Source: Crocodylus rhombifer | Lineage: Eukaryota; Chordata; Crocodylia; Crocodylidae | NCBI GenBank assembly: GCA_038503035.1 | Contig: JAVSML010024594.1 | Location: forward strand, 274,367-338,366 | Direction of reading: 5' to 3' | Length of the DNA stretch: 64,000 bases | Shown here: one piece after another, positions 40,122 through 52,029 of the stretch | How positions within the stretch are numbered: position 1 is the first letter of the stretch | Layout: every line of letters starts with the position of its first letter | The notes under the pieces: model-generated | The model's database searches: none | Seen by the model: the letters and a program-made list of their open reading frames with translations, nothing else | What the model was told of the DNA's origin: nothing | Made by a program: the position numbers and the translations under genes

Positions 40122-41542
40122 CTGCACAAAGGAGAGGGAAAAAAAGTTAGAAAAGCTTGTGCTGACCCACCGAGAGGATCAAACCAGACCGCTCCCTCCC
40201 ACCGCGTGCCCTGTACCACAACCTGTCAGGCCCTGCGCCCAAAGCAACATACATCAGTCCTTCTTTCCCCTGCCCAAGCCCCTGCCCTGTTCTAGGAACA
40301 AAGTGCCGGCCCTCGGATTTTGCAGAGCTGAGAAGCCCTTGCTGCCCAGCCCTGCACTCGCCACGCGGCCTCTTGCTCATCAGAGAGACCAGAAAAATCT
40401 GACTCCTTACCGAGTCGGGTCTCTGCAGGACTGCAGTGAAACACACCACCAGGCTCTCCTGCTTGCTCACGGTGGCAAGAAAGCGGGGAAGAGATCCCAT
40501 TAAGCCACCTCCTGCTACCTCCAAAGCTGGGCCCCGCCGAGCAAGAGAGAATCTCTCGCCCCGGTGCCAAGGTACGAGTGATACAGGTGCGGCATGTCAG
40601 GCCTCAAGGTGCTGCAATGTCAGGAGGAAGCAACTGGCAAGAGCAGGAAGCAGCTGCTTCCCAAATGTGAGGCTCCTTCGTATCTGACCTCGGCACCCGT
40701 CAGAGCTAAATGATGCAAAATGGCCGAGAGCCTCAGAGGAGAGGCTGGCTGAGGAGAGACTGCATGCCCAGGAAAGACTGATGGCTAATGATCAGGGAAG
40801 TGCACGAGTACGTGTGTCAGGGAGAGCCCGTAAGAAGCATGCTCCCTCGCTCACTGTCATATCCCTGCTCTTCAAATCATCATTGACCCAGCTAAACCAA
40901 GAGCTGACCTCCATTCACTTACAGCAAATTAATACAGCAAGCTCTTATTTATGTCATTAGAAAGGCCTAAGGATGTGGACAGAGGGGAGGCTTGCTCTCC
41001 ATTACCTGGGATCTCATGGCTAAACACAGAACCCAACCACGAGCCTCTCCTGAGGGACTGCGCTCTTCCTTCCTCCCCTGACGTCTCAGCTGCCGTGGGA
41101 TGATTTCTCCCCTTCGGTACTTAACCCTGACTCTGTCCCTGCTTGCCTGGGGGGTGGTGTTTTAGATCCGAGCAGCCTCCAAGACACTGGCTCAAAAAAA
41201 TAAAAATAAAAGGAGAGGAGATGCTATTCCTTATTTTCCTTTCCATGCAATCAGTGGTTTACGGAGGCACAGCCACCAGTGGAAGGTGGCTACATCTGAA
41301 GAGCTGGCTTGTGGACTCTGCAAAATCCAGAAGCCAGCATGCACTCTTTCTAGAGCAAGTGTTTCTGAGTGGTTTAGGTTGAAGCTCTCCAGCCTTCAAT
41401 GCCTGTCTTGTATGACATGTGCTATGCAAAGTGCAATTCAATAATAATTGCTACAGTTCTAGCAAGGGAAGGGAACTGGAATAGTTGGTACATTATGGAT
41501 GCAAGGCCCAGGTTACTGGAGTATAAAACCATGCCCATAAAC

Positions 41543-41708
41543 CAGTGCTTTCCAACCTTTTCATTTGTGGACCCATAAAAAACTTTGAATGAATGTGCAC
41601 ACCTCTCTGAATTGTAAGTGTGGGTATTCACATACTTTTGACTGATAATGGTCATCTTTTGCGGGTCCCTTGGACACAGCCTCCATGGACACAGGATGAA
41701 AACCATTG
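41543..41708. mobile_element. hAT-type MITE (166 bp)
   Basis: Starts CAGTGCTTTCCAACCTTTT and ends ATGAAAACCATTG, imperfect inverted repeats of the CAGTGGTTCTCAACC type. The 8-bp flanks are CCATAAAC (41535-41542) and CCATAAAG (41709-41716), 7 of 8 matching. It lies inside the intron between the first two ZFHX3 coding exons. Confidence 0.8.
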
Positions 41709-43951
41709 CCATAAAGCACAGGAGGAAAGGGTAGCGAGGGGCTAGCCCCCACATACACGACTCCTTCCCACATGCCAGAGCTCACCCAGAACAGGAGCCC
41801 CTTCCTCCACCTACCTACTCACAACCCCAACGCTGCACTGTTTAATCTACTCCCTCTCTGCCAGGGCACAGAGAGATACGCCAGGGCACTTACTGAGGTA
41901 CGTGGCCTGCTCACTTGTAGCATCCTACAATGGGCTTCATCGGTTTTTCCATCACTTCCCACCCCACCAGAATGATTTCTCTGACATGTAACTTAAATTA
42001 CTGCTTTGAATCAGTCTGCTCCCAACCAGGTGTCAACTGAATGGAAATGGAGCCCGCTGAACAAGCCGTGACTCTTCCACTCGGAGCCAAATCTGCTGAA
42101 AAAGGCTTGAAAAAGGCAAACCACCTTGTCTGCTTACATGGCAAAACAAAAACCATGTTTTTATATCTCAGCAAACAAAAATGAAGAAAAGAGGTGACAG
42201 ATGACTGCAGGAGAAGGGATAAGAGGTTCAAGATGCATCCGTACAGCGCAAAACCAATTGCAACAGAGCCAAAGTAAAAGATTTATCCTAATAGCTGGAT
42301 TTGTGCCAAGTGCTTATTGACATGGAAAGCCCCCTCCCCTGATTCAGGCTCAAGACCTGTAGTCATCAAGTGCCTGAGTCATAAATCACTCCCCAAATAA
42401 GCTTAGATGCATTCAAGATCTCTGCATTCAGTTGGAGTCATTGAAGAATGAGACCTTAGTTAAGATACTCCCATTTCCTCTCTTGAAAGCTTCCCTCTGG
42501 CTTTAGGCAGGTGAGCTGGGGACAGAGTCTCTCTCAGGAAATCTCAACAGCCTGGCTACCGCTAGGAACACTACAGGCAATAAGGCACAAACCAAACAAG
42601 TAGGAATTATTTCTATTGCCAACATGAGAAAAAACACTCATAGACAACATCCCGCTACCAATCTGAGCGATGCAAACCAGGACAGCAGAGGCGCATGGAA
42701 AAAAAACCTGTAATTACATTCATCTAGAACTGCTTGCATTTCGTTTATAACTACTTGCATTCCTCCATATCTATATGCATATCTATTCAACTTGTTTGTG
42801 TTTTTGTCTTAAAACTTAAGCTTCTTAGACCCCTCTGCGCAACAGTAACTACTGCTACAGTGCACAAGAGAAGGAAAAGGGAAGAGGCATGGGCTCTCAG
42901 AGCTAGGATTACAATGCATTAGCAATAATGGACGTTGACCAAGACAATCTATCCCATTTCAATGGATGGAAAAGGTTACAAATGGCAGAGAATACAGGAG
43001 CAGGATTAGTTCACAGGGATGCAGCTAAAGCAGATGGTTTCCTTCTGAAAATGGAGTGCTTTAGTGTAATGGGTGGAAAGGAAGCGCCGTGTCAACTCCC
43101 TTGCACTTGCCCCAGCTGCGGTGGGTTCTGCCACGCGGCCTCGTTTCATCTGGACTGGCACTGGGCAGCACCGACACGTATGGATGCACGGGCGAATGAG
43201 TAAGTGCTCCGAGGGGAAGAGGTGGTCGCCACTCCTGTCTACTGACGTGCCGCTCTAGTAGTCTAGGGGCTGACCCACCACCCTGGATATTAACCTCAGT
43301 CTCAGGTTAACTTCCCCAGGTTAGAGACTACGACTTTACACAGTCTCGCTGCACCAACTGGTGCTGTGCACAGATACAAATTAATGTCCCATTTTCCGGC
43401 CAGGAACTTGGGTGCAAGGGGGAAATATCCATTCAATGAACATCCTGTATGGACGACAAACCCCTTCAAAAAGACAGGCTCTCTCTTCTTCCCATGCACA
43501 AGTAGTCTGGCCAATCCTTCTTTGCCCAACCAGTCAAGTCCGAGCGTCTCGTACCTCCAACCAGCATCCGGTGGAATGGCTCCACCAACACAAAATGTGT
43601 TTTACAAACATCCTGTGCACTTTTCCATCTCGTTTACCCTTACCAGCCAATCAGGGCAACACCTTTGTGCAACTCAACTTTCCCGCAATTAAGTATCCTA
43701 ACACACACCCTCATTAACAGAGTCTGGCTGGCAAGTGCCGCACTCTCCCCAAACCCACCAGTATGGGGTGATTTAAAAAGAAAACACCAACGAGCACCTC
43801 CCTCTCCAAATGAAGACAACGTGGGTGGAAGGTGTCACAGAGGCCTCCTTGCTGGGGGCGTCGAAGAACACGTAATGTGCGCTGGCAGGGATTACCCACA
43901 GCATCCCTCCCAATTTCAATCCAGCCAGAGGTCTCCAAAATTCACGGGGGG

Positions 43952-43982
43952 AAAAAAAAAAAAAAAAAAAAAGAGAGAGAAA
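43952..43982 (+). repeat. A21 homopolymer with GA tail
   Basis: Twenty-one A followed by a short (GA)n run, in the intron between the first two coding exons. No retroelement body is recognised to its left. Confidence 0.9.
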
Positions 43983-44198
43983 CACAAAAGGATGCTCTGA
44001 AATATCTTAAGATGAGAAAATGTGTCCAGCAGGGATGGAGCCCTACCGCACTATGCACGAATGACCTGGGAGGCTACAACTGCGGGACTGGGGAAAGCCG
44101 GCCTGCTGGACAGCATCCCACCCACCCGCCGGGCCTCCCAGGATAGGAAACTCCTCCCCACACACAGACATCACATTATCAAAACAGTTGAACCTCAC

Positions 44199-46926
44199 CT
44201 AGAGATGGAGCCATAGTTGCCATAGGGTTGGTCGGATCGAGCTGGAATCCGCCCATCATGAACTGTGCATCAGAGGAAGTGCTTTCCATCTTCAGGTTGG
44301 GCAGATTCATGTTTTGCGCCAGGTAGTACTGGTAAAGCTCAGCCTCAGCCGGCGAGGGCAGGCTGCCGAGGCCCAGGTGCCGGTTGTGTTGGATTTGGGA
44401 CATGTTCTGCTGCAGCAGCATCATATTGTGCATGTGTTTCTCACTGGTCATGTGAATGCGAAGGTTTCTAGCTACATTGGTCTCGTAGTCGCATACCTCA
44501 CACCGCCAGGTGGGTTTGGTTTTTGGTTTGGTGGGGGAGGGGGCCCCACAGGTGCTACCAATGTTTGCTGCTGCCGCCGCTGCCGCCGCCGCAGCCGCCG
44601 CCGCCGCCCCAGCAGTGTGGCTGAAGACTTGCTCTCCCCCTCCGTTCTGCAGGTTTTGCATGTTGTTGAGATGCTTGTCGGACTGCATATGAATACTGAG
44701 GTTGCCTTTGGTAGTAGTGGAGTAGTTACAGACCTCGCAACGGAAAGGCTTGTAACCACAAGTGTAGCTCTCGCCCCGTGCCAACCGTGGGTGTGGCTGC
44801 CCACTTTTGCAGTAGACACATGAGCCACCGGGCTCGGGGTGTTTCTCCTTCATGTGCGCTTCAAGTGTCTGCTGGTACTTGTAGTGCCAATTGCACTTGG
44901 GACACTTCAGCGTTTTACATGAGTTGCGAGAATGCATCATGGTCATATGGCCGCCTAGCGATCGTGAGGAGCCCAGGACAGTGTCACACTTGGGGCACTC
45001 CACACCACTCCCCGAGGGGCACTCCCCACCCCCAAGCTCACAGAGGGGGCCAGCATGCTGGTGATGGGAGAGGTAGCTCCCGTCGTCGCCCTCTGCACTC
45101 TCATTTGGTTCTGGTGCTGTGGCATTGTCTTTATTGGCACTTTCATCGATAAAGTCCAACCTCCTGCCGCCCTCTGCCACACTGGCTCCACCACCCTCAC
45201 TGTTAAAGCTTAAATGATTCCTCCTGCTTGCACCATCAAAGACAAAGGAAGAAGCAGAATTAGAACTAGTAGAAGCTGTGCCCCGGGACAGGGTCTGGAG
45301 CACATTAGGCATTAAGGGAGAGTTAGAAATGCTTTGGTTTGAGAGAGCAAGGTCCTTTTTGCTGCTGCTACCTGCCACAGCCCCAGACTCTTCATGGGGC
45401 CTGTCCTCCAGTTCGTCCTCCAACTCGCTCGGAAACAGTCCTTTGCAACCCTCATCATCATCTTCCTCTTCCTCCTCTTCCTCCTCCTCCTCCTCCTCCT
45501 CCTCCTCCTCCACATCCTCCTCTTCGTCCTCCTCCACCTCCTCAGCTGGCTCTGCCTTTTCCGAGAGGCTATCCTGGTCACCCATTTCTTGCTTCTCACT
45601 CTCTGCTACCCCAGGGTCCTTTCCCTCTGAGGATTTGGTAGGACTGGAAGCCAGTGGGCCCAGGGGGACTGAGGTAATTGGGGTCTTCAGAGCCGAGCTG
45701 GTCAGCCCACCAAGGTTCAAGAGGGCACCAGGCGCCAAGATGCCCGACTGTGGCTGCTCTGCTCCACCGGCAGCCCCGGCCTGGAGAGCCTCTTCACCTT
45801 CCATTCGAATGCCACTGAATTTACCGTAAAAACTGTGTCCAGGGCCTATGAGGTTAGCTGTGGAAACTAAAGGGTGTTGAAAGGTTTTGTTTTTTGGTTC
45901 CAGAAAACTTACAAGGGGCTCCTTGTCTTTGCCTATCCCTTGGATGATAGCGGAGATGTTCTTATTGCTAAGAATTTTCCGCTCCTCCTCACTTAGAGTC
46001 ATTCGATGGTCATGCACTGCATGGGTCACAAACGAGCGGACATACCCAAAGGACAGCTTGCACAAGAAACACATCAGGATGGGCTTCCTCTTCCCATAGA
46101 GTACAAAGCCATCAAATTTGGACAGGTCCACATTGTTGGGAACATCTTTGGATACACAGGAACTTTTGGCAGAACCGTCGCTGTTCAGGTAATCCTTGTT
46201 GCTTTTGTGTCGCACATCGAAAACGCGGAAGCTGTGCAGGACGGGGCTGATGCCCGTCAGGGCTGAGGTATTCGGGAAGGACTGGTCTGAGCCCTCAAAC
46301 CATTTCCCGAAGGATGAGGCTATGTGGAAAGTATTAATGATCTGTGGGTAGACGGGGGCAGCAGAGGAGGGTTCCCCTTGCTTGCCCCCCGCATTGGGTA
46401 GAGAGTTCATAAAGAGCGAAGGGAGAGCCCCACTGCTGTTGCCATTGCCACTGCTACAGGCTCCCCCGCTTTGGATCAACTGGCTGACGCTTTCGACAAT
46501 GTATGCCGAGCCATCTGGCTGGTAGACGATTTCACCAGCCAGGTTCTCCACATCACTCTCCTCGTCCCCCTCCTCACTGGTGTCGCTCCCACTCTCCTCC
46601 TTTAGCGGAGGCGGTGGGCGGGCACTGGGGCAATGGTGCTCCATGTAGGTCTGTAAACTGGCGAAGGAGGCTGAGCATTCGTTGCAGCTGACCTCTTTGC
46701 TTGTGGACTCCGTATTGGGGCCAGCTGAGTTGGTGCTGTCTGGGATGCGCTCATTAAAGGGGACCCTCAGGCTGTCCAGGGGCCCATGGTTTTCCGTTGT
46801 GGACTGCTCCATAGTACTGGGTTTGTCAGGGAGGTGGGTGCTGTTAAGTTCAGTCCATTGCTGGTGCTGAGGGATGCTACACCCATTGTCCTTCCCAGAG
46901 ATGACAGGCGAGTCACAGCCTTCCAT
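44199..46926 (-). CDS. ZFHX3: ZFHX3 first coding exon (N-terminal residues 1-909)
   Basis: This exon encodes the N-terminus of zinc finger homeobox 3 (ATBF1), a nuclear transcription factor. The translation begins [15 protein letters not shown] and agrees almost residue for residue with the mammalian long isoform as I know it. C2H2-type fingers are visible at about residues 81-99 (ending HHC), 286-307, 644-665, 675-696, 730-752 and 809-831. A highly acidic stretch at 461-492 contains 16 consecutive Glu (473-488), and 14 consecutive Ala lie at 774-787. The ATG at 46926 has a strong Kozak context (ACCATGG). The donor is G|GTGAGG with the last exon base at 44199; reading on past it gives only EVQLF and a stop, which confirms the splice. 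The exon ends in phase 1 and joins the exon at 39625-40121 to restore a Val codon. Antisense ORFs over this exon are shadows. ZFHX4 is the main alternative, but the sequence matches ZFHX3. Confidence 0.97.
44566..44607 (-). repeat. ZFHX3: Coding GCN repeat: poly-Ala tract in ZFHX3
   Basis: Fourteen consecutive Ala codons (residues 774-787), mostly GCG and GCA with one GCT. It lies between the fifth and sixth zinc fingers of this exon. The mixed codons suggest it is more stable than a pure repeat. Confidence 0.95.
45463..45510 (-). repeat. ZFHX3: Coding GAG/GAA repeat: poly-Glu tract in ZFHX3
   Basis: Sixteen consecutive Glu codons (residues 473-488). The upstream ten are an uninterrupted GAG run (CTC on the plus strand), the rest a GAG/GAA mix. 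It sits in a longer acidic region flanked by Asp. Mammalian ZFHX3 has a comparable acidic tract at this place. The pure GAG part is a candidate for length polymorphism. Confidence 0.95.
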
Positions 46927-46940
46927 GGTAAGGCCTGCAT
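46767..46940 (-). promoter_or_regulatory. Upstream ORF 2 overlapping the ZFHX3 start codon
   Basis: A second upstream ATG at 46940 opens a 57-codon frame in the third frame. It runs through the main start and ends at TGA 46769-46767, inside the Leu53 codon region. A ribosome starting here would bypass the main ATG. Regulatory function is inferred only from position. Confidence 0.4.
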
Positions 46941-46951
46941 GGAGCTTTCAT
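46913..46951 (-). promoter_or_regulatory. Upstream ORF 1 overlapping the ZFHX3 start codon
   Basis: An ATG at 46951 opens a 12-codon frame whose TGA (46915-46913) lies just inside the ZFHX3 coding sequence, in a different frame from the main ATG at 46926. Such overlapping uORFs usually reduce initiation at the main start. Its presence in the mRNA depends on the acceptor at 46973 being used. Confidence 0.45.
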
Positions 46952-46972
46952 TGCACCCAGTACGGCGTGGAC
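46927..46972 (-). other. ZFHX3: 5' UTR part of the ZFHX3 start-codon exon
   Basis: Upstream of the ATG on the minus strand is a strong acceptor: a T-rich tract ending TTTGCCTTTCAG, with the AG at 46974-46973. This implies 46 nt of 5' UTR in this exon, with the rest of the leader on upstream exon(s) not recognised here. The UTR contains two ATGs out of frame with the main start. Confidence 0.75.
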
Positions 46973-47799
46973 CTGAAAGGCAAACAGAAGGGGGGAGAAA
47001 GAAAGAATCAGAAAGGCGAGCAAGTCAGCGAGAAGGCACAGCCCGCACAGAACGGTCATCATCCCGCGCGGGCCGGGGTCTGCAGGACAGCGCGTGGCTC
47101 ACTAACAAGCTCCTGAAGTGCAGGGCTGGCTTAAAGCAACCAGGGTAAGGCCGAAGAATGAAGCCAGCAAAACCACCGAGCACACTTGGGTCAAGGGACC
47201 GCTGCAACCCGTCCGTCACGAGGAGGAAGAGGAGGGGGCCATGCCCCTCTTTTTGCCATTCGCTACAGAAGTCAGAAAAGCATGAGACTCCTGAAGAGAC
47301 TGGAGAGGAGCACGGTGGCGTGCGTCTAACTCCTGCTGAAGACGGTAGTCGCAGCGTTTCACCCCAAACAGCTGAGAGCCTTTAAAAAATATTAACATAA
47401 GCATTTCAAGCCGGAAGAGCCTTTGGAGAGAGAAGCCTCGAGCCAGCTCCGCTGCAGGTTTTAGCAGGGAGCCCCTGGGACCCCATTTCCGGCTCCCCCC
47501 AGCATCCCGTCATTCAGAAACGGGGCTGGATCGCTGCTAAGCCAATGACTCAAATGCACCTTGCTGACTGGGATAAGTCTCCTTCCATGCAGACAAACTG
47601 CTGCCTGCCCTTTCCCTTCTTTGCACGTTTAGCCGGCAACTCAAGTTCAACACGGCCAAAACTGTGCTCATGACTGCCCCCGGCCTCTCTCCCTTGGTCC
47701 CAGCTGCGTTCAACTCTGCCCTCCCTCCAGACCTGCAGATACAGGATGTATAAAGAAAGCTTCCTGCACCTTCTTGGCAACACTGAGACCTGGTCTTTC

Positions 47800-48450
47800 T
47801 GCTACCAACAAAGCCCAAACTCTTCCAGGTCCTCAGTGCCCCGTAACTCTCCTATCACAACTTCTCCCTTTCGGTGTACTACGCCAGCCTGGTCACGAGC
47901 ACTGAAGTCACCTTCCTACCACATGAGCCATTCATCCCCATGCCCCTCTGCATCCCTCCCCAGATTTCCCTCCCCTCCCTTAACAAACATGAGCTATTTG
48001 GTCGTGATATTTAAGGTCCTTCATGGACTGTTTTGTTCCTGCGCCTCTTGCAGAGGAACACAACCATCAACGCCCTACCTCTGATTTCCCTTCAGAAATG
48101 TCCCTTTCCAGCAAGCCCCTTCATGCTTCTCCCTTAGCACCCTGTAAAGACCCTTAAGGCCAATGCATGACCGCAGCTCCCTCCTCGAGACCCACCAAAG
48201 GTACGATGTCTAAAGAACCCTGGCAGGGCACCCCCCGCCGTGAGCTGTGATCACCGATCAGCTCCCCAAGAACAACAGTCTCGCTGGTTCCTCGTGCTCC
48301 TGGTTTCCTGCATTACACGCTTTCTCGTGCTCTACTTTGATAGTCAGCTCTTTGGGGCAGGCGATACCTTTATTGTACTTACAGGCATAAAGGGACCAGC
48401 CACGACTAGGCTCTGTAGGCACTACCACACTATAACCATCACCAACCACT
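47800..48450 (+). mobile_element. Ancient L2-like LINE 3' region
   Basis: Pyrimidine-rich sequence with the L2-type order: AAGGTCCTTCATGGACTG (about 48010-48030), then TAGTCAGCTCTTTGGGGCAG (about 48340-48360), CTTTATTGTACTTACAGGC, and CTGTAGGCACTA. This is the usual tail of L2 elements in amniotes. It is heavily diverged. Confidence 0.5.
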
Positions 48451-49214
48451 AATAATGGATTGCAAAGTACTGGGAGTTTGCTGAATGATACAGATAGCAA
48501 AAAGAAAAGAGAGCTGTGGGTAGGACCTGTACAGACAGATGACCTCCCATTGTCTCTTTCCCCCTTCCCCTCCCCTCCGCCCGGGGAGATGCGCGCTTCC
48601 TCTCTGTACAGCATTGGTACTACTCCACTGCAAATACAGTGGTCCCTTTAAAATCATCTCGTTGCCAAAAACCACAGAAATCAGAGCTCAAAAACCCAAG
48701 TCACCTAGGAGATGCTTCTACTATTGCAGGATTTTTCCCTACAGTGCATTTTCTGTGGACTAGTCCAGCCTAGAGTACTGCCAATGTCTACCGTTTCGGG
48801 AGGCTGTCGTCTCAAAGTCCTTGTTCAAATGCATCCTTATCAGGAGTTCTTGCTAGTGGTCAATGCCTTTTTTTTTTTTCCTCCACTTCTTAATAATATA
48901 CCATTGTTCCTAATTAAGTCTCATTGTACCAACCTAAGTAACACATTCATATCCACGTAATTGTTTTCAATGGTCACAGATCCTTGGCCTATGATGTTCC
49001 TCCCTCTAATTAGTCAATAGTTTTCTACTTGCGTGGAGTCCCAAACTGAACACAAACTTGGTCTGGTCATGCTGGGCCGTCCAGAGGAGTTCAGCTTCAC
49101 TGATCTATAGATACAAAGCTTGCTGAAATACAATCCAGTATTGCATTTGCGTTTTCTACTTTGACCATCACTCTAATTAGCCGCCTGCTACCATGTGTTG
49201 GTCTCTTTCAACAC

Positions 49215-49285
49215 TAACTAATCAGTGCTTTGATGATTAAAAGTGCTATGTAAATGCTAAGTGTTATAATCAGAGTTTTAAAATT
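49215..49285 (+). repeat. MIR/L2-like repeat tail
   Basis: GATGATTAAAAGTGCTATGT followed by AAATGCTAAGTGTTATAAT resembles the conserved tail of MIR/L2-type retroposons. Confidence 0.4.
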
Positions 49286-52029
49286 CATCCGACATCTTCT
49301 AGCCTGAGTTGTGAATCTAGTAGCCGTGATGCAAAAACAACCATGCGGCCACGGCCTTCCAAAGACTCAAGTCTGCAACTGAAAGCAGTACTGAAACAGC
49401 CCCCGCCACCATCTCATCCTGGGGGGAGCACACCGTATTGAAAAACACCACTGTCAATGCACTTTCTAGTCAAGATCTCTTTACGTGGCCCTTGGTGGCA
49501 GAAGGAAAAACTCTGAGACGCCTACGAAATGTGACAACCCGCACTGCTATTCCAGCATCTGCGCACTGCCAGAACGAAATGCGCCCGGGTCTGATCTACA
49601 TCGGCATCGACGACCGCGAGCCACGCTGCCCTGCAGGCACCTGGCCCGTCCGCGCTGCGCTGCGCCGCGCCTCGGACAAGCCGGAACAAAAGCAGAGGCT
49701 GCGGTGCCGCCCAACTTCACCCTCGTGGCTCCAACCTTAACGAAGGCTCAAAAATTAAATTATCCTGAAGCAGAAACTTGGAAAGGCACCTGCCACAGGC
49801 AGATAGCTCCTCACCCCGGGATGCAGAGTTTTAACACTGCAACTAGAATGACCTGCACTGACCAGACTCAGCCCAATAAATGTTTGGGTCTGCTGGCCCT
49901 TTTCCCAGACCGATTCCTGTTGGCTCCATGTGAGGTGCTTAGTCAGTCCCGAACACCTGAGACGCTGCTTTTGTTCACGTTACTTCTGCCGCATGGATTG
50001 AAAATGGATGAGGCTCCCAGCCAAACCAACAGGAGCCCAAGTTGTCTGCACACGAAAAAATCAAGACAAACTAATAGAAACCCACACCAAAGCCTGTATC
50101 CCCTTCAGGCAGCAACTGCTCGTTTCCCTGAGAAAGCAGCTCTCTTCTGGGAACGCGCATCTAGGCCGGAAAGCACAGCAGAAGACAGTCGCACCTTCCT
50201 CCCAGAAAGCTAGCCGTCTCTACTCACGTGGGAATCAACCCCTTGCAACTAAAACTGATGGTGTACAAGAAACTCGCTCTGTTTGTAACCTCTTAGGCAC
50301 GAACAAGTGATGGGTCTCATTTATGCAATATTATTCATTTACACAAAGCCCAAAACAACAGGGACGGGCCCAAGCCTGGAGAACGCAACAGGCTCCCAGG
50401 AACCGCGCTACCCCGCTCCGCAGCGGCCAGCCGACGTGGCGCTGTCGCGGGGACCGCACCTGAGCAGGGAAGGACGCCTGATTGACAGTTGGGCCAAGAG
50501 GGTTAGCAGAGCCGATGGGGCGGGAGGGTTAACAGCCTGATTGTAAAATCAATGTCATAAATGCTTGGTAAGTTACAGGAACATGCGGGAAGAGGAGGCC
50601 GCGATTGATAAAGGACTGCGGCTTTGATGCTGCACTGGGGACTTGTTTATTGACAGGAAAGCCAATCTCCTCTCCAAGCCAGGCCAGGCCAGAGAAACCT
50701 GCAAGCGTTTACCAATTAATTGGTGGGCTTTTCTGCCTCTGTGTTGCTCTAACAACTCTTCCCCTACTCAACAAGTTAAGCAGCGAAGGAAATGCTGCTT
50801 TCAAGAACTTTGCTTTCTTCTTCCATGTCCTGAAACTCAGAAGCCATCTCTGGCAAGCAAACCTTCACCTGCCAGCACCGCTTCCAGCAGCCCCGGGACA
50901 GATTTCAGTCCTCTGCTGCTGAGTTTCCTTGCTTGCCTTCAGGACACGAGCAACTCTGCCCAGCGGGGCTGAGGCAGGAAAACAGGAAGATCTACTTCCC
51001 CGTGTGTGCAAACTGCCGACACCAGCCCCTTAGTGCAAGGACTCAAATATTCTGGTTCAAGCAAACCCGGCAGCAATGGGGACTGCTGGTTCATCAGTGT
51101 GATGCTAACGTCTTGCCTTTTCTTCCACCCCTGGCCCCACAAAGTTTAACACCCTCCGACCGGCTCGGCACAGGGGCAGAACGTAGTTGAGGACAGGCAG
51201 ATCCTTTCTGCATCCAGCAGTTCCCCATCCTCTTCCCATCTCTCCCTCCTTTCTCTCTGTTTATCAGCCAGTCAATAAGAAAAGGTAGTTCTTACTTAAA
51301 GGAGGCAGAAGTCAACTCGTCAGGTCGATCAGCACTGTCTGTAAACATGGTTTCCCGTAAAATCAATGAACTTCAGTCATAGAGAGAACAGTCTGAGAAC
51401 CCAAAGCCTCCACGTGCACACACGCAGCAGCGAGCTGGAGGGAAGAGCTCTCCTTCAGTCGCTCCGCCGGCCTCTCCTCCACCACCTCGACCGTCCGTCG
51501 GATGTCCGCCGCCCCCGGCTCTGGTTCAGCTCTAAACGCTTTTCCACCCCCTGCATCTCTCCCTTTACCTCCATCTCTGGGCCCCTCAAGCACGGATCCG
51601 GGCCCCTTTTCACCAGGCTTGCCCAATCCCAGATCCTGGGACCGAGGAATGACGGGGTGGTTATCTTCACCCCCGGAGCAGCGCCCTGCTTAGGACTAAG
51701 CTGCATTCAAGTGGGAGGCACGTGAGCGAGACATTACAACAAACCATCCTGACTGCATGCCTCCAGAGTCCCCACGAAGCCCAGCCGTCTCTTTTGCAGC
51801 CAAAACGCACAGCGTCAACCCCAGCTCCCGCTGGAAGGCCCCCTGCACCCGAGCCCTGGCTCCCTGCACAACGTCGGCCACCTCCGGCATTGCCAGGACG
51901 AGTCTCCTTGGCCCAGCACGGCGGTCGGCTCTGGGCTGGACCCACGCCCCGCAAGGGCCGAGCCTGCACCAGCGAGGGGAGGCAGGGGGAGAAGGGGGGT
52001 CCTGCTGTTGCCCAGACTTCCCGAGAATT

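Larger units (their letters stand above)
40122..44198 (-). other. ZFHX3: ZFHX3 intron between first and second coding exons (4.1 kb)
   Basis: Donor GTGAGG at 44198 and acceptor GTGCAG at 40122. It holds a hAT-like element (41543-41708) and an A-run (43952-43972). In mammals the short ZFHX3 isoform starts from a downstream first exon, so an alternative promoter here is possible, but no clear promoter is seen. Confidence 0.9.

Noticed and set aside
39649..40503. 284-codon plus-strand ORF
   Set aside because: It overlaps the conserved ZFHX3 zinc-finger exon in antisense and its extension into the intron shows no domain.
44566..45510. Pathogenic ZFHX3 repeat expansion site
   Set aside because: The disease-linked GGC repeat of human ZFHX3 is in the last coding exon (poly-Gly), which is outside this window; the Glu and Ala tracts here are different repeats.
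45278..45829. Long plus-strand ORF with Ser-rich run opposite ZFHX3
   Set aside because: It is the antisense reading of the GAG repeat and conserved ZFHX3 coding sequence; the minus frame is the real one.
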